A stretch of DNA of 50,230 bases, taken from positions 41,526-91,755 of the forward strand of contig PBOA01000016.1 in the NCBI GenBank assembly GCA_002723415.1, given 5' to 3'. This document shows, piece after piece, positions 18,728-27,498 of the stretch (positions within the stretch are counted from its first letter, which is position 1; every line of letters starts with the position of its first letter). The notes beneath the pieces were generated by a model. The model worked only from the letters and a program-made list of their open reading frames with translations. It searched no databases and was not told the DNA's origin. The position numbers were made by a program, and so were the translations under genes. This DNA comes from Chloroflexota bacterium. GTDB taxonomy: Bacteria; Chloroflexota; Dehalococcoidia; Lucifugimonadales; GCA-002723415.

Positions 18728-19807
18728 TTATATGTCACCAGTTATAAAATTTTCTACCATTTCTCTGGCAACATCATCAGTATATTGTTTAAGTGGTGAT
18801 TTCATGAAATAAGCAGATGGTCCATCAATTGGCCCCGATAAGCCTCTATCCTTAGCAATCTTTGCACATCTAATTGCATCAATAACAACACCTGCAGAAT
18901 TAGGGCTATCCCAAACTTCTAATTTCAAATCTATATTCAAAGGAACATCACCAAATCCAGTGCCTTCCATTTTTATATGACACCATTTTCTATCTGTTAA
19001 CCAAGGAACATAATCACTAGGGCCTATATGAATATCTTTATTATCCATATCATAATCAATTTGAGATGAAACTGAATTAGTTTTAGATATTTTTTTAGAA
19101 GTTAATCTATCACGTTCCAACATATTCATAAAATCTGTATTACCACCAAAATTCAATTGATATGTTCTATCTAAACGAATACCTCTATCCATAAATAATC
19201 TTGTTAAAGTTCTATGCGTAATTGTTGCTCCAACTTGTGATTTTATGTCATCTCCAATAATTGGTGAACCAGCTTCTTTAAATCTTTCTTGCCAATAACC
19301 TCCAGCACCACTTGCAATAAATACAGGCACACAATTTATAAAGCCACAACCTGCAGCTAAAACTTGTTCTACGTACCATTTAGTTGCTTCTTCAGATCCA
19401 ACTGGTAAATAATTAATCACAACATCTACTTTTTTTTCTTTTAAAATTCCAACAATATCGTCAGTTGAATCATCAGATTTTGTAATTATTTCACCTGTAT
19501 ATCTCCCAATTCCATCATGAGTCATACCTCTACTAACTTTAACACCTTGTTTAGGAACATCGCTAAATTTAATAGTATTATTTGGTTCAGCAAATATTGC
19601 TTCAGATAAATCTAAACCAACTTTGTTTTGATCAACATCAAAAGCAGCAACAAATTTGATATCTCCAATACCATACTCACCTAATACTGGATGCATAATA
19701 CCTGGTATTTCTTCATCATTTGTTGAATTACTATATTTTGACACACCTTGAATTAAAGAAGATGCACAATTACCTACACCAATGATAGCTACATTAATAT
19801 CAGACAA
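18728..19807 (-). CDS. ino1: Inositol-3-phosphate synthase
   Basis: Seen: 359 residues from a TTG start at 19807 with AAGGAG ten bases upstream; no ATG fits. The N-terminal Rossmann motif is [16 protein letters not shown]. Later motifs match the bacterial/archaeal-type enzyme: [72 protein letters not shown] and [10 protein letters not shown]. The length agrees with actinobacterial Ino1 (about 360). Known: it converts glucose 6-phosphate to inositol phosphate using NAD. It is the first gene of the inositol-lipid set, 27 bases before the glycosyltransferase. Confidence 0.95.
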   Translation of the reverse strand: MSDINVAIIGVGNCASSLIQGVSKYSNSTNDEEIPGIMHPVLGEYGIGDIKFVAAFDVDQNKVGLDLSEAIFAEPNNTIKFSDVPKQGVKVSRGMTHDGIGRYTGEIITKSDDSTDDIVGILKEKKVDVVINYLPVGSEEATKWYVEQVLAAGCGFINCVPVFIASGAGGYWQERFKEAGSPIIGDDIKSQVGATITHRTLTRLFMDRGIRLDRTYQLNFGGNTDFMNMLERDRLTSKKISKTNSVSSQIDYDMDNKDIHIGPSDYVPWLTDRKWCHIKMEGTGFGDVPLNIDLKLEVWDSPNSAGVVIDAIRCAKIAKDRGLSGPIDGPSAYFMKSPLKQYTDDVAREMVENFITGDI

Positions 19808-19887
19808 GCTATATAAGCTCCTTACTATAATTTTTTTATAAACTAAAACTATTATACTTTAATAAATTAAGTTATATGTACTATTGA

Positions 19888-19916
19888 ATTGTAGCATTTA
19901 GTGAAAACATGAACAA
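19888..19916 (-). promoter_or_regulatory. Probable promoter of ino1 and the long downstream operon
   Basis: On the minus strand TTGTTC (19916-19911) is separated by 17 bases from TACAAT (19893-19888), which is preceded by TG at the extended -10 position. It lies in the 130-base gap between the CoA-transferase stop and the ino1 start. The -35 box is poor, so this rests mainly on the extended -10. Confidence 0.5.
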
Positions 19917-19937
19917 GAGATATATTATATAAATCAA

Positions 19938-21134
19938 TCAATTTATTATATTTAAATCTTTAATTTTCTTGATATATTCATCATCAAAACCTAAAATTTC
20001 TTTAAGAATTTCTATAGTATTTTCTCCCAAATCTGGATATCTAGTAACTTTCATATCAAATGAATTCATATTAATTGGAGAACCAATTTGAATATAACTA
20101 CTTTTATTATCATCTGCATCAATATTTAATACCATATTTCTAGATTTTAAATGTGTATCATTAATTATTTCATAAGTTGAATACACAGCACTACAAGGTA
20201 TGCCAGCTTTATTAAGAATATCCATAATCTCAAATTTATTATGTTTTCTAGTCCATTCTTCAATAATATCTTTTATTTCAGAAAAATAATTTTTCCTACT
20301 ACTTTCAGAATCAAATCTTAAATCAAAAATCAAATCGCTTCTACCAATTATTGCTAAAAAGGTATGCCATGATTCTCCCCCAATACATATATATACATAA
20401 TCATAGTATCCATCTGGATGACATTTAAATATGGAAGGTTGACCTCTAAGTAGATTTCCAATACGTGGTTCAGGTAAATTAGATTTTAAAGTATTTATCA
20501 TTTTCATTCGATTCAAATTTAATGAAGAATCTTGCATTGATATGTCAATAAAATCTCCCTCATTTGTTTTTGATCTATTAATTATTGCTGACAAAATACC
20601 TATGACACAATGTAGACCCGATCCAGAATCAGATACCCCTGCAGAGACTATAAGAGGATCTCCATTGGGTTCACCATTAGTTCCCATAATTCCGCTAGAA
20701 GCTTGAGCTACTCCTTCAAAACTTTTAAAATCAGAATTTTCACCTTTAGAACCATATCCTTTAATAGATGCATAAATTAATTTGGGATTAATATTTTTTA
20801 AATTCTCATAATCTATACCAAATTTTTTCATATAACCAGGTGCAAAATTTTCAACTAAAACATCACATTTACTAACAAGTTCTTTAAAAATTTTTTGGCC
20901 TAGCGATGATTTAATATCTAAACAAATACTTTTTTTATTTGAATTAAATAATTTAAAGTAAAAACTATCTTCAGAGTCATCATCTGACATTTCTATTCTA
21001 GCTTTATCACCAATAAGTGGCTCTTCTATCTTAATTACATTTGCACCTAACCAAGCTAGTAATTGAGTAGCTGAAGGTCCTGCTTGAAAATGAGTCATAT
21101 CTAATATATTAATTCCTTCTAATGGTATAGACAT
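19938..21134 (-). CDS. CaiB/BaiF family (class III) CoA-transferase
   Basis: Seen: 398 residues, start ATG with GGAG upstream. The family N-terminus is present (LEGINILDMTHFQAGPSATQLLAWLGANVIKIEEP). NFAPGYMKKFGIDYENLK follows, and the catalytic Asp lies in DISMQDSSL (about residue 200). The downstream C-terminal domain has GIPCSAVYSTYEI. Known: these enzymes move CoA between carboxylic acids; substrates range from carnitine to formate, oxalate and aryl-succinates, and cannot be set by sequence alone. It lies 32 bases after a D-2-hydroxyacid dehydrogenase gene, suggesting a shared pathway for a hydroxy or keto acid. Confidence 0.92.
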   Translation of the reverse strand: MSIPLEGINILDMTHFQAGPSATQLLAWLGANVIKIEEPLIGDKARIEMSDDDSEDSFYFKLFNSNKKSICLDIKSSLGQKIFKELVSKCDVLVENFAPGYMKKFGIDYENLKNINPKLIYASIKGYGSKGENSDFKSFEGVAQASSGIMGTNGEPNGDPLIVSAGVSDSGSGLHCVIGILSAIINRSKTNEGDFIDISMQDSSLNLNRMKMINTLKSNLPEPRIGNLLRGQPSIFKCHPDGYYDYVYICIGGESWHTFLAIIGRSDLIFDLRFDSESSRKNYFSEIKDIIEEWTRKHNKFEIMDILNKAGIPCSAVYSTYEIINDTHLKSRNMVLNIDADDNKSSYIQIGSPINMNSFDMKVTRYPDLGENTIEILKEILGFDDEYIKKIKDLNIIN

Positions 21135-21166
21135 AAATCACTCCAAATATATATAAAAATAATAAG

Positions 21167-22219
21167 TTAAGAATTAGGTCCTCTTTGCATAGAATATGGT
21201 TGCCATCTTCTTAGTTTAGTTTTCTCTAAGACTGAAGGATTAACACACGTTCTTGGCCATCTACCAGATAAAACTAATGAAATTTCTTGCCCAACTCTTC
21301 TTCTTGTTTCGGGCGCCATTCTAGAAGATGCTGATGCTACATGAGGTGTAATAATAACATTTTCCATTTTAAGTAATGGATTGTCTTCAGATGGTGGTTC
21401 AAATTCAAGAACATCTAATCCTGCACCAGCAATCCACTCTTGTTCTAATGCATGGATAAGTGCAGCTTCTTCAACAGTAGGGCCTCTTCCATTATTAATA
21501 AACAACGCACTTCTTTTCATAGATTCAAAATGTTTATATGTAAACATATGATGAGTTTCAGGTGTTGATGGAGCATGCATAGATACAATATCAGAATTTT
21601 TAAGTAATTCAAATAAACCTACTGGTTCAACATCATATTTAGTCATATTAATTTCTTCAATATATGGATCATAGGCTAACATCCTTAATCCAAAAGCTTT
21701 TGCACGTACAGCTGTTGCTCTGGCTACATGCCCAAAAGAAATAAAACCTAATGTTTGTCCCATTAAACGAGGATAATTTGATAATAATGGACGCCCTTGA
21801 CTCCAGCGACCATTAACCGAATAATTATGCATAATTGTAAGTCTTCTAAAAGTAGCTAGCAATAACATCATAGTATGATCACCAACTTCTTCAATAAAAA
21901 CATCAGGCACATGAGTTACTGGAATAGCTTTTTCAGTAGCAGCTTTAACATCAACAGTATCTGCCCCAACACTTCCTAAAGCAATTATTTTACAGTTGTT
22001 TAATGAATCAATGATTTTTTTTGTTATTATTCTTCCACGCGCAATTATTGCATCTGCATCTTTGGCAATTTTTATAAATTCATCTTCATTTTTTGCATCT
22101 ATTTCTAATATTCTAGCATTTATTGAGGAAAGTGATTCCATTTCTAATTCAAAATTACTACTAGCCATATCAAAAGTAACACCTTCAGGTTTTTGTGTAA
22201 CAATTAAAAATTCTGACAA
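21167..22219 (-). CDS. D-isomer-specific 2-hydroxyacid dehydrogenase
   Basis: Seen: 350 residues from TTG at 22219 (AGGAG six bases upstream). The NAD-binding segment is LGFISFGHVARATAVRAKAF, in which the first and last glycines of the usual GxGxxG are Ser and Ala. The catalytic Arg lies in NNGRGPTVEEAALI, the Glu in LDVLEFEPP, and the His in ITPHVASASS. Known: the family reduces 2-keto acids to D-2-hydroxy acids or the reverse (phosphoglycerate, glyoxylate, lactate types). The substrate is not determinable. First gene of a two-gene unit with the CoA-transferase, divergent from glmU. Confidence 0.88.
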   Translation of the reverse strand: MSEFLIVTQKPEGVTFDMASSNFELEMESLSSINARILEIDAKNEDEFIKIAKDADAIIARGRIITKKIIDSLNNCKIIALGSVGADTVDVKAATEKAIPVTHVPDVFIEEVGDHTMMLLLATFRRLTIMHNYSVNGRWSQGRPLLSNYPRLMGQTLGFISFGHVARATAVRAKAFGLRMLAYDPYIEEINMTKYDVEPVGLFELLKNSDIVSMHAPSTPETHHMFTYKHFESMKRSALFINNGRGPTVEEAALIHALEQEWIAGAGLDVLEFEPPSEDNPLLKMENVIITPHVASASSRMAPETRRRVGQEISLVLSGRWPRTCVNPSVLEKTKLRRWQPYSMQRGPNS

Positions 22220-22324
22220 ACTATTCTCCTTTCTATTTATTTATAAATCCCTAAATCATAATAAAACAATATAATACAGATTATAAAAATTAAAAATATT
22301 AAACAAACTATATTATAACTCTAA

Positions 22325-22354
22325 TTGACATTTAATTGATTTATCTGCTAATAT
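22325..22354 (+). promoter_or_regulatory. Strong sigma-70-type promoter of glmU
   Basis: TTGACA (22325-22330), an 18-base spacer, then TAATAT (22349-22354) preceded by TG at the extended -10 position. Initiation near 22361 gives a leader of about 35 bases to the ATG at 22396 and rules out the longer TTG start at 22336, which lies inside the promoter. Confidence 0.75.
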
Positions 22355-22395
22355 CCAATCAAAACAGATGTCAAATTTTACTATATTTTCAACAA

Positions 22396-23754
22396 ATGGT
22401 ACAGAGTAATATTGCAATCATTTTAGCTGCTGGTATGGGTACTAGAATGAAATCTAATACTCTTAAACCACTTCATAAAATTTGTGGTAAAGAGATGTTG
22501 CGCATTTTAATATCTACTTTAAATAAAACTAAAGTAGAAAAGATATATGTAATTATTCCACCTAAGGCTGACCATATTATTTCTTTAATAAATAATAAAA
22601 ATATAGAATTTATCGAACAAAGTAATCCTAATGGAACATGTGGAGCTTTAATTCAAGCTAAAGAACAAATAAAAAATTCAGAAAACACTCTTGTTTTATA
22701 TGCCGATGTACCATTGATAAAAGAATCTACTATAAATTCTTTATTTAATAAACATGTAAAATCTAAATCTGAAATAAGTTTAATTACATCATATAAAGAA
22801 AATCCAAAAGGTTTTGGAAGAATAATTAGATCAAATAATAAATCTATAACTGCAATTGAAGAAGATAAAAATATTAAGAACACAATAAAGAAAAATATAA
22901 AAGAAATTAATGTTGGTGTTTATTATTTTAAATCTCAATGGCTTTATCACAATATTTCTAAAATAAAACCATATAATAATGAATTTTTATTAACTGATAT
23001 TATAAATATAGCTAACATAGAATCTAAATTAATAACATCAATAATACTTGATGATTTGAATGAAGGTATAGGAATAAATACTATGTTAGATTTATCAAGA
23101 GCTAACGAAATACTAAGAAAAAGGCTTTTAGAAAATTTAATGTTAAAAGGTATTAATATTATAGATCCAAAATCAGTATACATAGATATAGATTCTGTTG
23201 TACGTAATAATGCCATATTACTCCCTAACACCCATATATCTGGTAAATCCATTATTGGTAATTATTCAGAAATAGGTCCAAATACAACAATTACAAATTC
23301 AATAATAGGTGAAAATTCTTCTATTAAAAATTCAATAATTACAGAATCAAAAATTGGAAAATATTGTACAATTGGACCCTATTCGTTGATTAGAGACAAA
23401 TCAAAAATATTAAATAATGTACACATAGGTAATAATTGTGAAATAAAAAATAGTAAAATTGGTAACGGAACAAAGTCATCACATTTCAGCTATATTGGTG
23501 ATGCAGATATAGGTGCTAATGTTAATATTGGAGCAGGTACAGTAACTTGCAACTTTGATGGAACTTATAAAAATAAAACAATAATAGCAGATGAATGTTT
23601 TATAGGTTCTTCGACAATGCTTGTAGCTCCAATAAAATTAGGTAAAAATTCAAAAACAGGTGCAGGTTCAGTTATAACAAAAGATGTTCCACCCAATTAT
23701 ATAGCTATGGGAATCCCAGCAAAATCAAAAAAAATTAGTGATAGGAAAAAATAA
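22396..23754 (+). CDS. glmU: Bifunctional UDP-GlcNAc pyrophosphorylase / GlcN-1-P acetyltransferase
   Basis: Seen: 452 residues from the ATG at 22396. The N-terminal nucleotidyltransferase has LAAGMGTRMKSNTLKPLHKI, then LYADVPLI. The C-terminal half is a left-handed beta helix of hexapeptides (IIGNYSEIGPNTTI and so on) with the acetyltransferase elements SHFSYIGDADIG, NIGAGTVTCNFDG and GSSTMLVAPIKLG. Known: it makes UDP-N-acetylglucosamine from glucosamine 1-phosphate, acetyl-CoA and UTP for cell-envelope polymers. The gene overlaps the following CorC-like gene by 17 bases. Its length and motifs are complete. Confidence 0.96.
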   Translation: MVQSNIAIILAAGMGTRMKSNTLKPLHKICGKEMLRILISTLNKTKVEKIYVIIPPKADHIISLINNKNIEFIEQSNPNGTCGALIQAKEQIKNSENTLVLYADVPLIKESTINSLFNKHVKSKSEISLITSYKENPKGFGRIIRSNNKSITAIEEDKNIKNTIKKNIKEINVGVYYFKSQWLYHNISKIKPYNNEFLLTDIINIANIESKLITSIILDDLNEGIGINTMLDLSRANEILRKRLLENLMLKGINIIDPKSVYIDIDSVVRNNAILLPNTHISGKSIIGNYSEIGPNTTITNSIIGENSSIKNSIITESKIGKYCTIGPYSLIRDKSKILNNVHIGNNCEIKNSKIGNGTKSSHFSYIGDADIGANVNIGAGTVTCNFDGTYKNKTIIADECFIGSSTMLVAPIKLGKNSKTGAGSVITKDVPPNYIAMGIPAKSKKISDRKK

Positions 23755-25015
23755 TATTAACTTAACAACACTTATTCTATCTTCAATATCTATTTTATTA
23801 TTTATAATTTTTGCTTTTATTTGCTACCTAGAAGCATTAATAGTTTCTATTAAAAAAGATAAAATACAAAAAAAAATTTCAGAAGCAGATGCAAATTCAA
23901 GTTTAATTAATCTAAAAAAACTTTTAACTATGAATTTACCTCTAACAATACCTTTCAATATATTATTAAATATCTTAATTATCTTATTAACAGGTACTAT
24001 AATAGCAATATTTACAATTAATTCTAATAAATTATTGTATTTAATTCCTATATATTCTTTATCAATATTAATATTTTTAAATTTTTTAAAATTAATAATT
24101 AATTTTAAAATTAATCCGAATTCTGATGCTGAACATTTAAAATCTTTAATTATATTATCTAAATTAGAATATATATTTAATCCAATAATATTGCTTAAGT
24201 ATAAATCTAATAATAATAAATATATAAACGATAGTAATTCAACACCTGAATTTATATCTACTGAAATAGATCTGCCAGTAGAAGCCTCTACAGAACCGCT
24301 AGATGAAAGAGAAGTTCAAATGATTCATGCAGTTGTACGATTAGATACTACTGTTGCACGTGAAATAATGATACCTAGAGTAGATATAAAATGTGCTCCA
24401 TCAGGTATAACTATTGAAAAGATTGCTAAACAAATGACAAATGATAGTCATAGTAGAATACCAATATATAAAGAAGATTTAGACCATATTATTGGCATAG
24501 TATATGCTAGAGATATACTAAAGATTATTTCTGAAACCCCTGATAAGGCATCAAATCAAGTAGACAGCTTATTAAGGCCAGCCTATTTTATTCCCGAGTC
24601 AAAAACTTTAGAAGAATTATTAACTGAATTTCAAAATCAAAGAGTACAACTTGCTATAGTAGTTGATGAGTACGGAGGTGTATCTGGCTTAGTTACAATA
24701 GAAGATTTACTTGAAGAAATAGTTGGAGAAATTCAAGATGAATTTGATCCAATTGAACCAGAAATATTATCACCTTCAAAAAATGAATTTATAATTGATG
24801 CTAGAACTAGCCTTGAACAACTCAACAATTTATTAAATACTTCTTTTGCAGGTGAAGGCTTTGATACTGTAGGAGGACTTGTCTATAGTCAAATGGGAAA
24901 AATTCCTAGTTCTGGATCCAAAATAAATTATAAAGGAATTGATATTGAAGTGATTTCAACTATAGGTAGAAGATTAAAAAACTTGAAAATTTCTTTAAGT
25001 CAGATTAATAATTAA
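23738..25015 (+). CDS. CorC/HlyC-type membrane protein with CBS pair
   Basis: Seen: 425 residues from a GTG at 23738 inside the end of glmU; no ATG is available and the ribosome site is unclear. About three to four N-terminal membrane helices (10-130) form a diverged DUF21-like region. A CBS-domain pair covers about 200-325 (REIMIPRVDIKCAPSG, SHSRIPIYKEDLDHIIGIVYARDIL, VVDEYGGVSGLVTIEDLLEEIVGEIQDE). The CorC_HlyC domain is C-terminal (340-420). Known: proteins of this type are linked to Mg/Co export or resistance; 'hemolysin' is a historical name. Translational coupling with glmU is likely. Confidence 0.88.
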   Translation: MIGKNNINLTTLILSSISILLFIIFAFICYLEALIVSIKKDKIQKKISEADANSSLINLKKLLTMNLPLTIPFNILLNILIILLTGTIIAIFTINSNKLLYLIPIYSLSILIFLNFLKLIINFKINPNSDAEHLKSLIILSKLEYIFNPIILLKYKSNNNKYINDSNSTPEFISTEIDLPVEASTEPLDEREVQMIHAVVRLDTTVAREIMIPRVDIKCAPSGITIEKIAKQMTNDSHSRIPIYKEDLDHIIGIVYARDILKIISETPDKASNQVDSLLRPAYFIPESKTLEELLTEFQNQRVQLAIVVDEYGGVSGLVTIEDLLEEIVGEIQDEFDPIEPEILSPSKNEFIIDARTSLEQLNNLLNTSFAGEGFDTVGGLVYSQMGKIPSSGSKINYKGIDIEVISTIGRRLKNLKISLSQINN

Positions 25016-25026
25016 TTATTTATAAA

Positions 25027-26313
25027 TCACCTATTTGCAGGATGGATAGGAGGTTTTGCAAATACAAACATAAAATTTCCTATAAATCCTAAAGTACCAA
25101 TATATATGAATGCAGATTTATAATTTTCATCTAAACCATATATATATCCTGCTAATACTGGGGCAATCATAGTCATAAACATCATAGGAATTAATGAAAT
25201 ACCCATAATTTTTCCAAATGATTTACGGCCAAAATATTCTCCACGCATTGCAGTAGTTATAGGTGCTCTTGCACCAAAGCCAATACCATAAATTAATGCA
25301 AATACGATTGCTAGTATTATATTATCAACCATATACGCAAATACAACTCCAATGGACTGAATACAACCAAAAATCGCCAATGAATATCTTTTCGTAAACT
25401 TATCTCCTATAATTCCTCCAAATAGTTGAGACAATCCACCTATTCCCATTGTAATACCCCACATTAAAGATGCAATTTCCAAACTAAGTCCCTGGTTTTT
25501 AAAAGCTAATATCAAATGTACCATCATTGTTGAAGTAAGCATTGCTGATCCTCCATGAGCAAATGCCATTATCCAAAAAACTTTTTCTTTAATTGCTTCA
25601 ATGATTGTAAAATCTTTTGAATTTTCTATATTTAATGATTTACCATCATTTTGATAATTATTTTCACCATAAGGTAATAATGATATATCTGATGGTTTAT
25701 CATAAATAAATTTCCATATTAAAACACTTATAATAGGAATAAATATGGCTATAATAAATGCAGTTTTATTCCAACCTAATAAATTTGGATTAATTAATAA
25801 AGCCAATATAGGTACTAATAAAAAAGTACCTATTGAAAATCCAGATGAAGCTATAGACATTGCTAAAGTTCTTTTATAAGTAAACCAATTATTTACTATT
25901 GATGTCATAGGAACCCATCCAGACATACTCCCTCCAAGCATAATAATCAAATAAGCAATATAAAATATTAAAGGATCAAAAATATTGTCCCTTGAATTGG
26001 TTATAGGAACTGTTTGAGTTAATATTAAAAATCCAAAAATTGCAATAAATGTACCAGTTAAGGCAGTTTTTTTTGCACCTATTTTATCAATCAAATATCC
26101 AACTAAAGGAGAAGTAATTGTACCTTCTAGTTGTCCTAAAGAAAAAGCTATAGCTAATTGAGTGCGAGTCCACCCATACTCCGTTTCTAATGCATCAATC
26201 CATAAACCAGCTGCACCAAAAGATGGTGCTGACAAAATAGCATTTACAATTAAAGCAGTAAAAGATATCCACCATCCATAAAAAAATTTTCTATTTTTAA
26301 TATTTTCTATCAC
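25027..26313 (-). CDS. Major facilitator superfamily transporter (OFA/monocarboxylate-like)
   Basis: Seen: 428 residues from a GTG start, with about 12 membrane helices. The N-terminal segment FFYGWWISFTALIVNAI and YGWTRTQLAIAFSLGQLEG resemble oxalate/formate antiporter-like and monocarboxylate porter families; the loop 2-3 motif is GYLIDKIGAKKT. The second half contains GGLSQLFGGIIGDKFTKRY. The gene converges on the CorC-like gene with only 11 bases between the stops. Inference: exports or imports small organic acids, possibly related to the CoA-transferase and dehydrogenase pair nearby. The substrate is unknown. Confidence 0.87.
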   Translation of the reverse strand: MIENIKNRKFFYGWWISFTALIVNAILSAPSFGAAGLWIDALETEYGWTRTQLAIAFSLGQLEGTITSPLVGYLIDKIGAKKTALTGTFIAIFGFLILTQTVPITNSRDNIFDPLIFYIAYLIIMLGGSMSGWVPMTSIVNNWFTYKRTLAMSIASSGFSIGTFLLVPILALLINPNLLGWNKTAFIIAIFIPIISVLIWKFIYDKPSDISLLPYGENNYQNDGKSLNIENSKDFTIIEAIKEKVFWIMAFAHGGSAMLTSTMMVHLILAFKNQGLSLEIASLMWGITMGIGGLSQLFGGIIGDKFTKRYSLAIFGCIQSIGVVFAYMVDNIILAIVFALIYGIGFGARAPITTAMRGEYFGRKSFGKIMGISLIPMMFMTMIAPVLAGYIYGLDENYKSAFIYIGTLGFIGNFMFVFAKPPIHPANR

Positions 26314-26330
26314 TATTTAGTTATACTCAA

Positions 26331-26378
26331 AAAAAAAAGTAGAAGCAATCATTAGAAAATGACCGCTTCTACTTTTTT
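26331..26378 (-). terminator. Terminator after the collagen-like gene
   Basis: A stem AGTAGAAGC with GCTTCTACT (26338-26346 and 26365-26373), extended by A:T pairs, is followed on the minus strand by a run of eight or more T (from the A-tract ending at 26338). It lies just after the stop of the collagen-like gene and before the MFS gene, so it isolates the two units. Confidence 0.85.
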
Positions 26379-26401
26379 AAAAATTCTATTTTAAAATAAA
26401 T

Positions 26402-27262
26402 TTATTTAGTTTCAGTAATAGTCAATATTGCTGTAGCTTTGGATCCATGTGAACCAACTGCTTGCAAAGTATATACTCCTACTTCTAAATCAGGCTTAAC
26501 ATCGACTGAAAAAGCACCATATGCATTAGAATCAGTACCTTTCCAAATGCTATCTCCACCTGTAGTTAAAGTACCTCTAGTAGAAATAGTTACAGGCTCA
26601 TTAGCTTTAAAACCAGCACCTTTAACAGTTACACTATTTCCTTTAGCAACAGTTACTGAAGTCAGACTGCTATCTACATTTGGTGCATCAGTTCTTGATT
26701 TAACAATATTTACTGGTGTACTTGCATGACTTCCATCAGCACCAACAGCAACTAAAGTCCTGATACCACCTTGAGCTTTGGCATCAACTCCATCTTCTTG
26801 TTTTAAACCTTCATATGTACCTGAAATACCTCCAGAAGCATTTGCAGTTAAAGTACCTAATATTGGTTTAATTTTTTGATCAACTAAAACTTGAATAATA
26901 ACAGGCTCACCTGGATTAAAACCAGAACCCCATACTGTAAAAGTATCATCAACAGTCATAGTTGAATGAGTTGTGAACAAACTAGCTGCTCCTGATTGAC
27001 CATCAGCACCAGCAGGTCCCTGTGCTCCTTTTGGTCCTGGATTACCTGGGTTACCTGGTTCACCTGGATTACCTGGTAGGCCTGGTTCACCTTGAGGTCC
27101 TTGAGCACCAGCAGGTCCAGCAGGTCCTGGGTTACCTGGGTTACCTGGTTCACCCGGTAGTCCTGGTGAACCTGCAGCACCAGCAGGCCCAGCACAAGCA
27201 ATAACTGCAAGTACTAATATAGATGAAATAACTAAACTCAATGCTTTACTATAGAAACGCAT
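26402..27262 (-). CDS. Collagen-like lipoprotein with two Ig-like (IPT/TIG-type) domains
   Basis: Seen: 286 residues. A lipoprotein signal peptide ends LAVIAC with Cys at residue 23. Two residues later begin 23 uninterrupted Gly-X-Y triplets ([15 protein letters not shown] repeats, ending GQS GAA). Two similar beta domains of about 90 residues follow, each opening with a (V/W)xGxGFxxxEPV motif ([22 protein letters not shown]). The ATG has AGGGGGA upstream, a strong ribosome site, and the coding sequence is richer in G/C than its neighbours, as Gly/Pro/Ala demands. Known: bacterial collagen-like stalks trimerise. Inference: an abundant surface fibre projecting a binding head. It is a monocistronic gene with its own promoter and terminator. 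Confidence 0.85.
   Translation of the reverse strand: MRFYSKALSLVISSILVLAVIACAGPAGAAGSPGLPGEPGNPGNPGPAGPAGAQGPQGEPGLPGNPGEPGNPGNPGPKGAQGPAGADGQSGAASLFTTHSTMTVDDTFTVWGSGFNPGEPVIIQVLVDQKIKPILGTLTANASGGISGTYEGLKQEDGVDAKAQGGIRTLVAVGADGSHASTPVNIVKSRTDAPNVDSSLTSVTVAKGNSVTVKGAGFKANEPVTISTRGTLTTGGDSIWKGTDSNAYGAFSVDVKPDLEVGVYTLQAVGSHGSKATAILTITETK
27003..27190. repeat. DNA repeat encoding the Gly-X-Y tract
   Basis: Short degenerate nine-base repeats (CCTGGTTCA, CCTGGATTA and similar on the plus strand) encode the collagen-like triplets. The block [13 protein letters not shown] is nearly duplicated (27034-27075 and 27124-27159), pointing to growth by slippage or unequal exchange. The tract is expected to vary in length between strains. 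Confidence 0.8.
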
Positions 27263-27353
27263 TATTTTCCCCCTATCTTCGAAAACCTTATTTTTATAAA
27301 ACTATAAAGATATTCCAAAGAATATTTTTTATATTTAATATTATTGCAAATTA

Positions 27354-27382
27354 ATCATATTTAGGATATGCATGTATGTCAA
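27354..27382 (-). promoter_or_regulatory. Strong promoter of the collagen-like gene
   Basis: Minus strand: TTGACA (27382-27377), 17-base spacer, TATGAT (27359-27354). The predicted start near 27347 gives a leader of about 85 bases to the ATG at 27262. The -35 box is one arm of an 8-bp inverted repeat shared with a plus-strand -35 box. Confidence 0.75.
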
Positions 27383-27390
27383 GGTCATTT

Positions 27391-27419
27391 TTGACATATA
27401 ATATTGTAACATATATAAA
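27391..27419 (+). promoter_or_regulatory. Opposing promoter-like sequence
   Basis: Plus strand: TTGACA (27391-27396), 17-base spacer, TATAAA (27414-27419). Transcription would start near 27426 and run antisense into the permease gene, since no plus-strand gene follows. TTGACATA here and its inverted copy at 27375-27382 form an 8-bp palindrome with an eight-base gap. Confidence 0.45.
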
Positions 27420-27498
27420 TATAAATTACACTTACTAAAATTTTATAATTTTTTCTTATAAGTCTGTAATAGTATAATAGATTTATATAATTATTTTC

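Noticed and set aside
22336..22395. Longer GlmU starting at TTG 22336
   Set aside because: The extra 20 codons overlap a strong promoter and do not match the family N-terminus.
27003..27190. Possible CRISPR-like array
   Set aside because: The repeats are nine-base coding triplets with no spacers and lie within a gene; no cas genes are present.
26956..27210. Frames in other phases across the collagen-like repeat
   Set aside because: Low-complexity translations of the triplet repeat; only the frame with signal peptide and Ig-like domains is coherent.
26402..27262. Horizontal transfer of the collagen-like gene because of higher G/C
   Set aside because: Gly, Pro and Ala codons force higher G/C; composition alone is no evidence of transfer.
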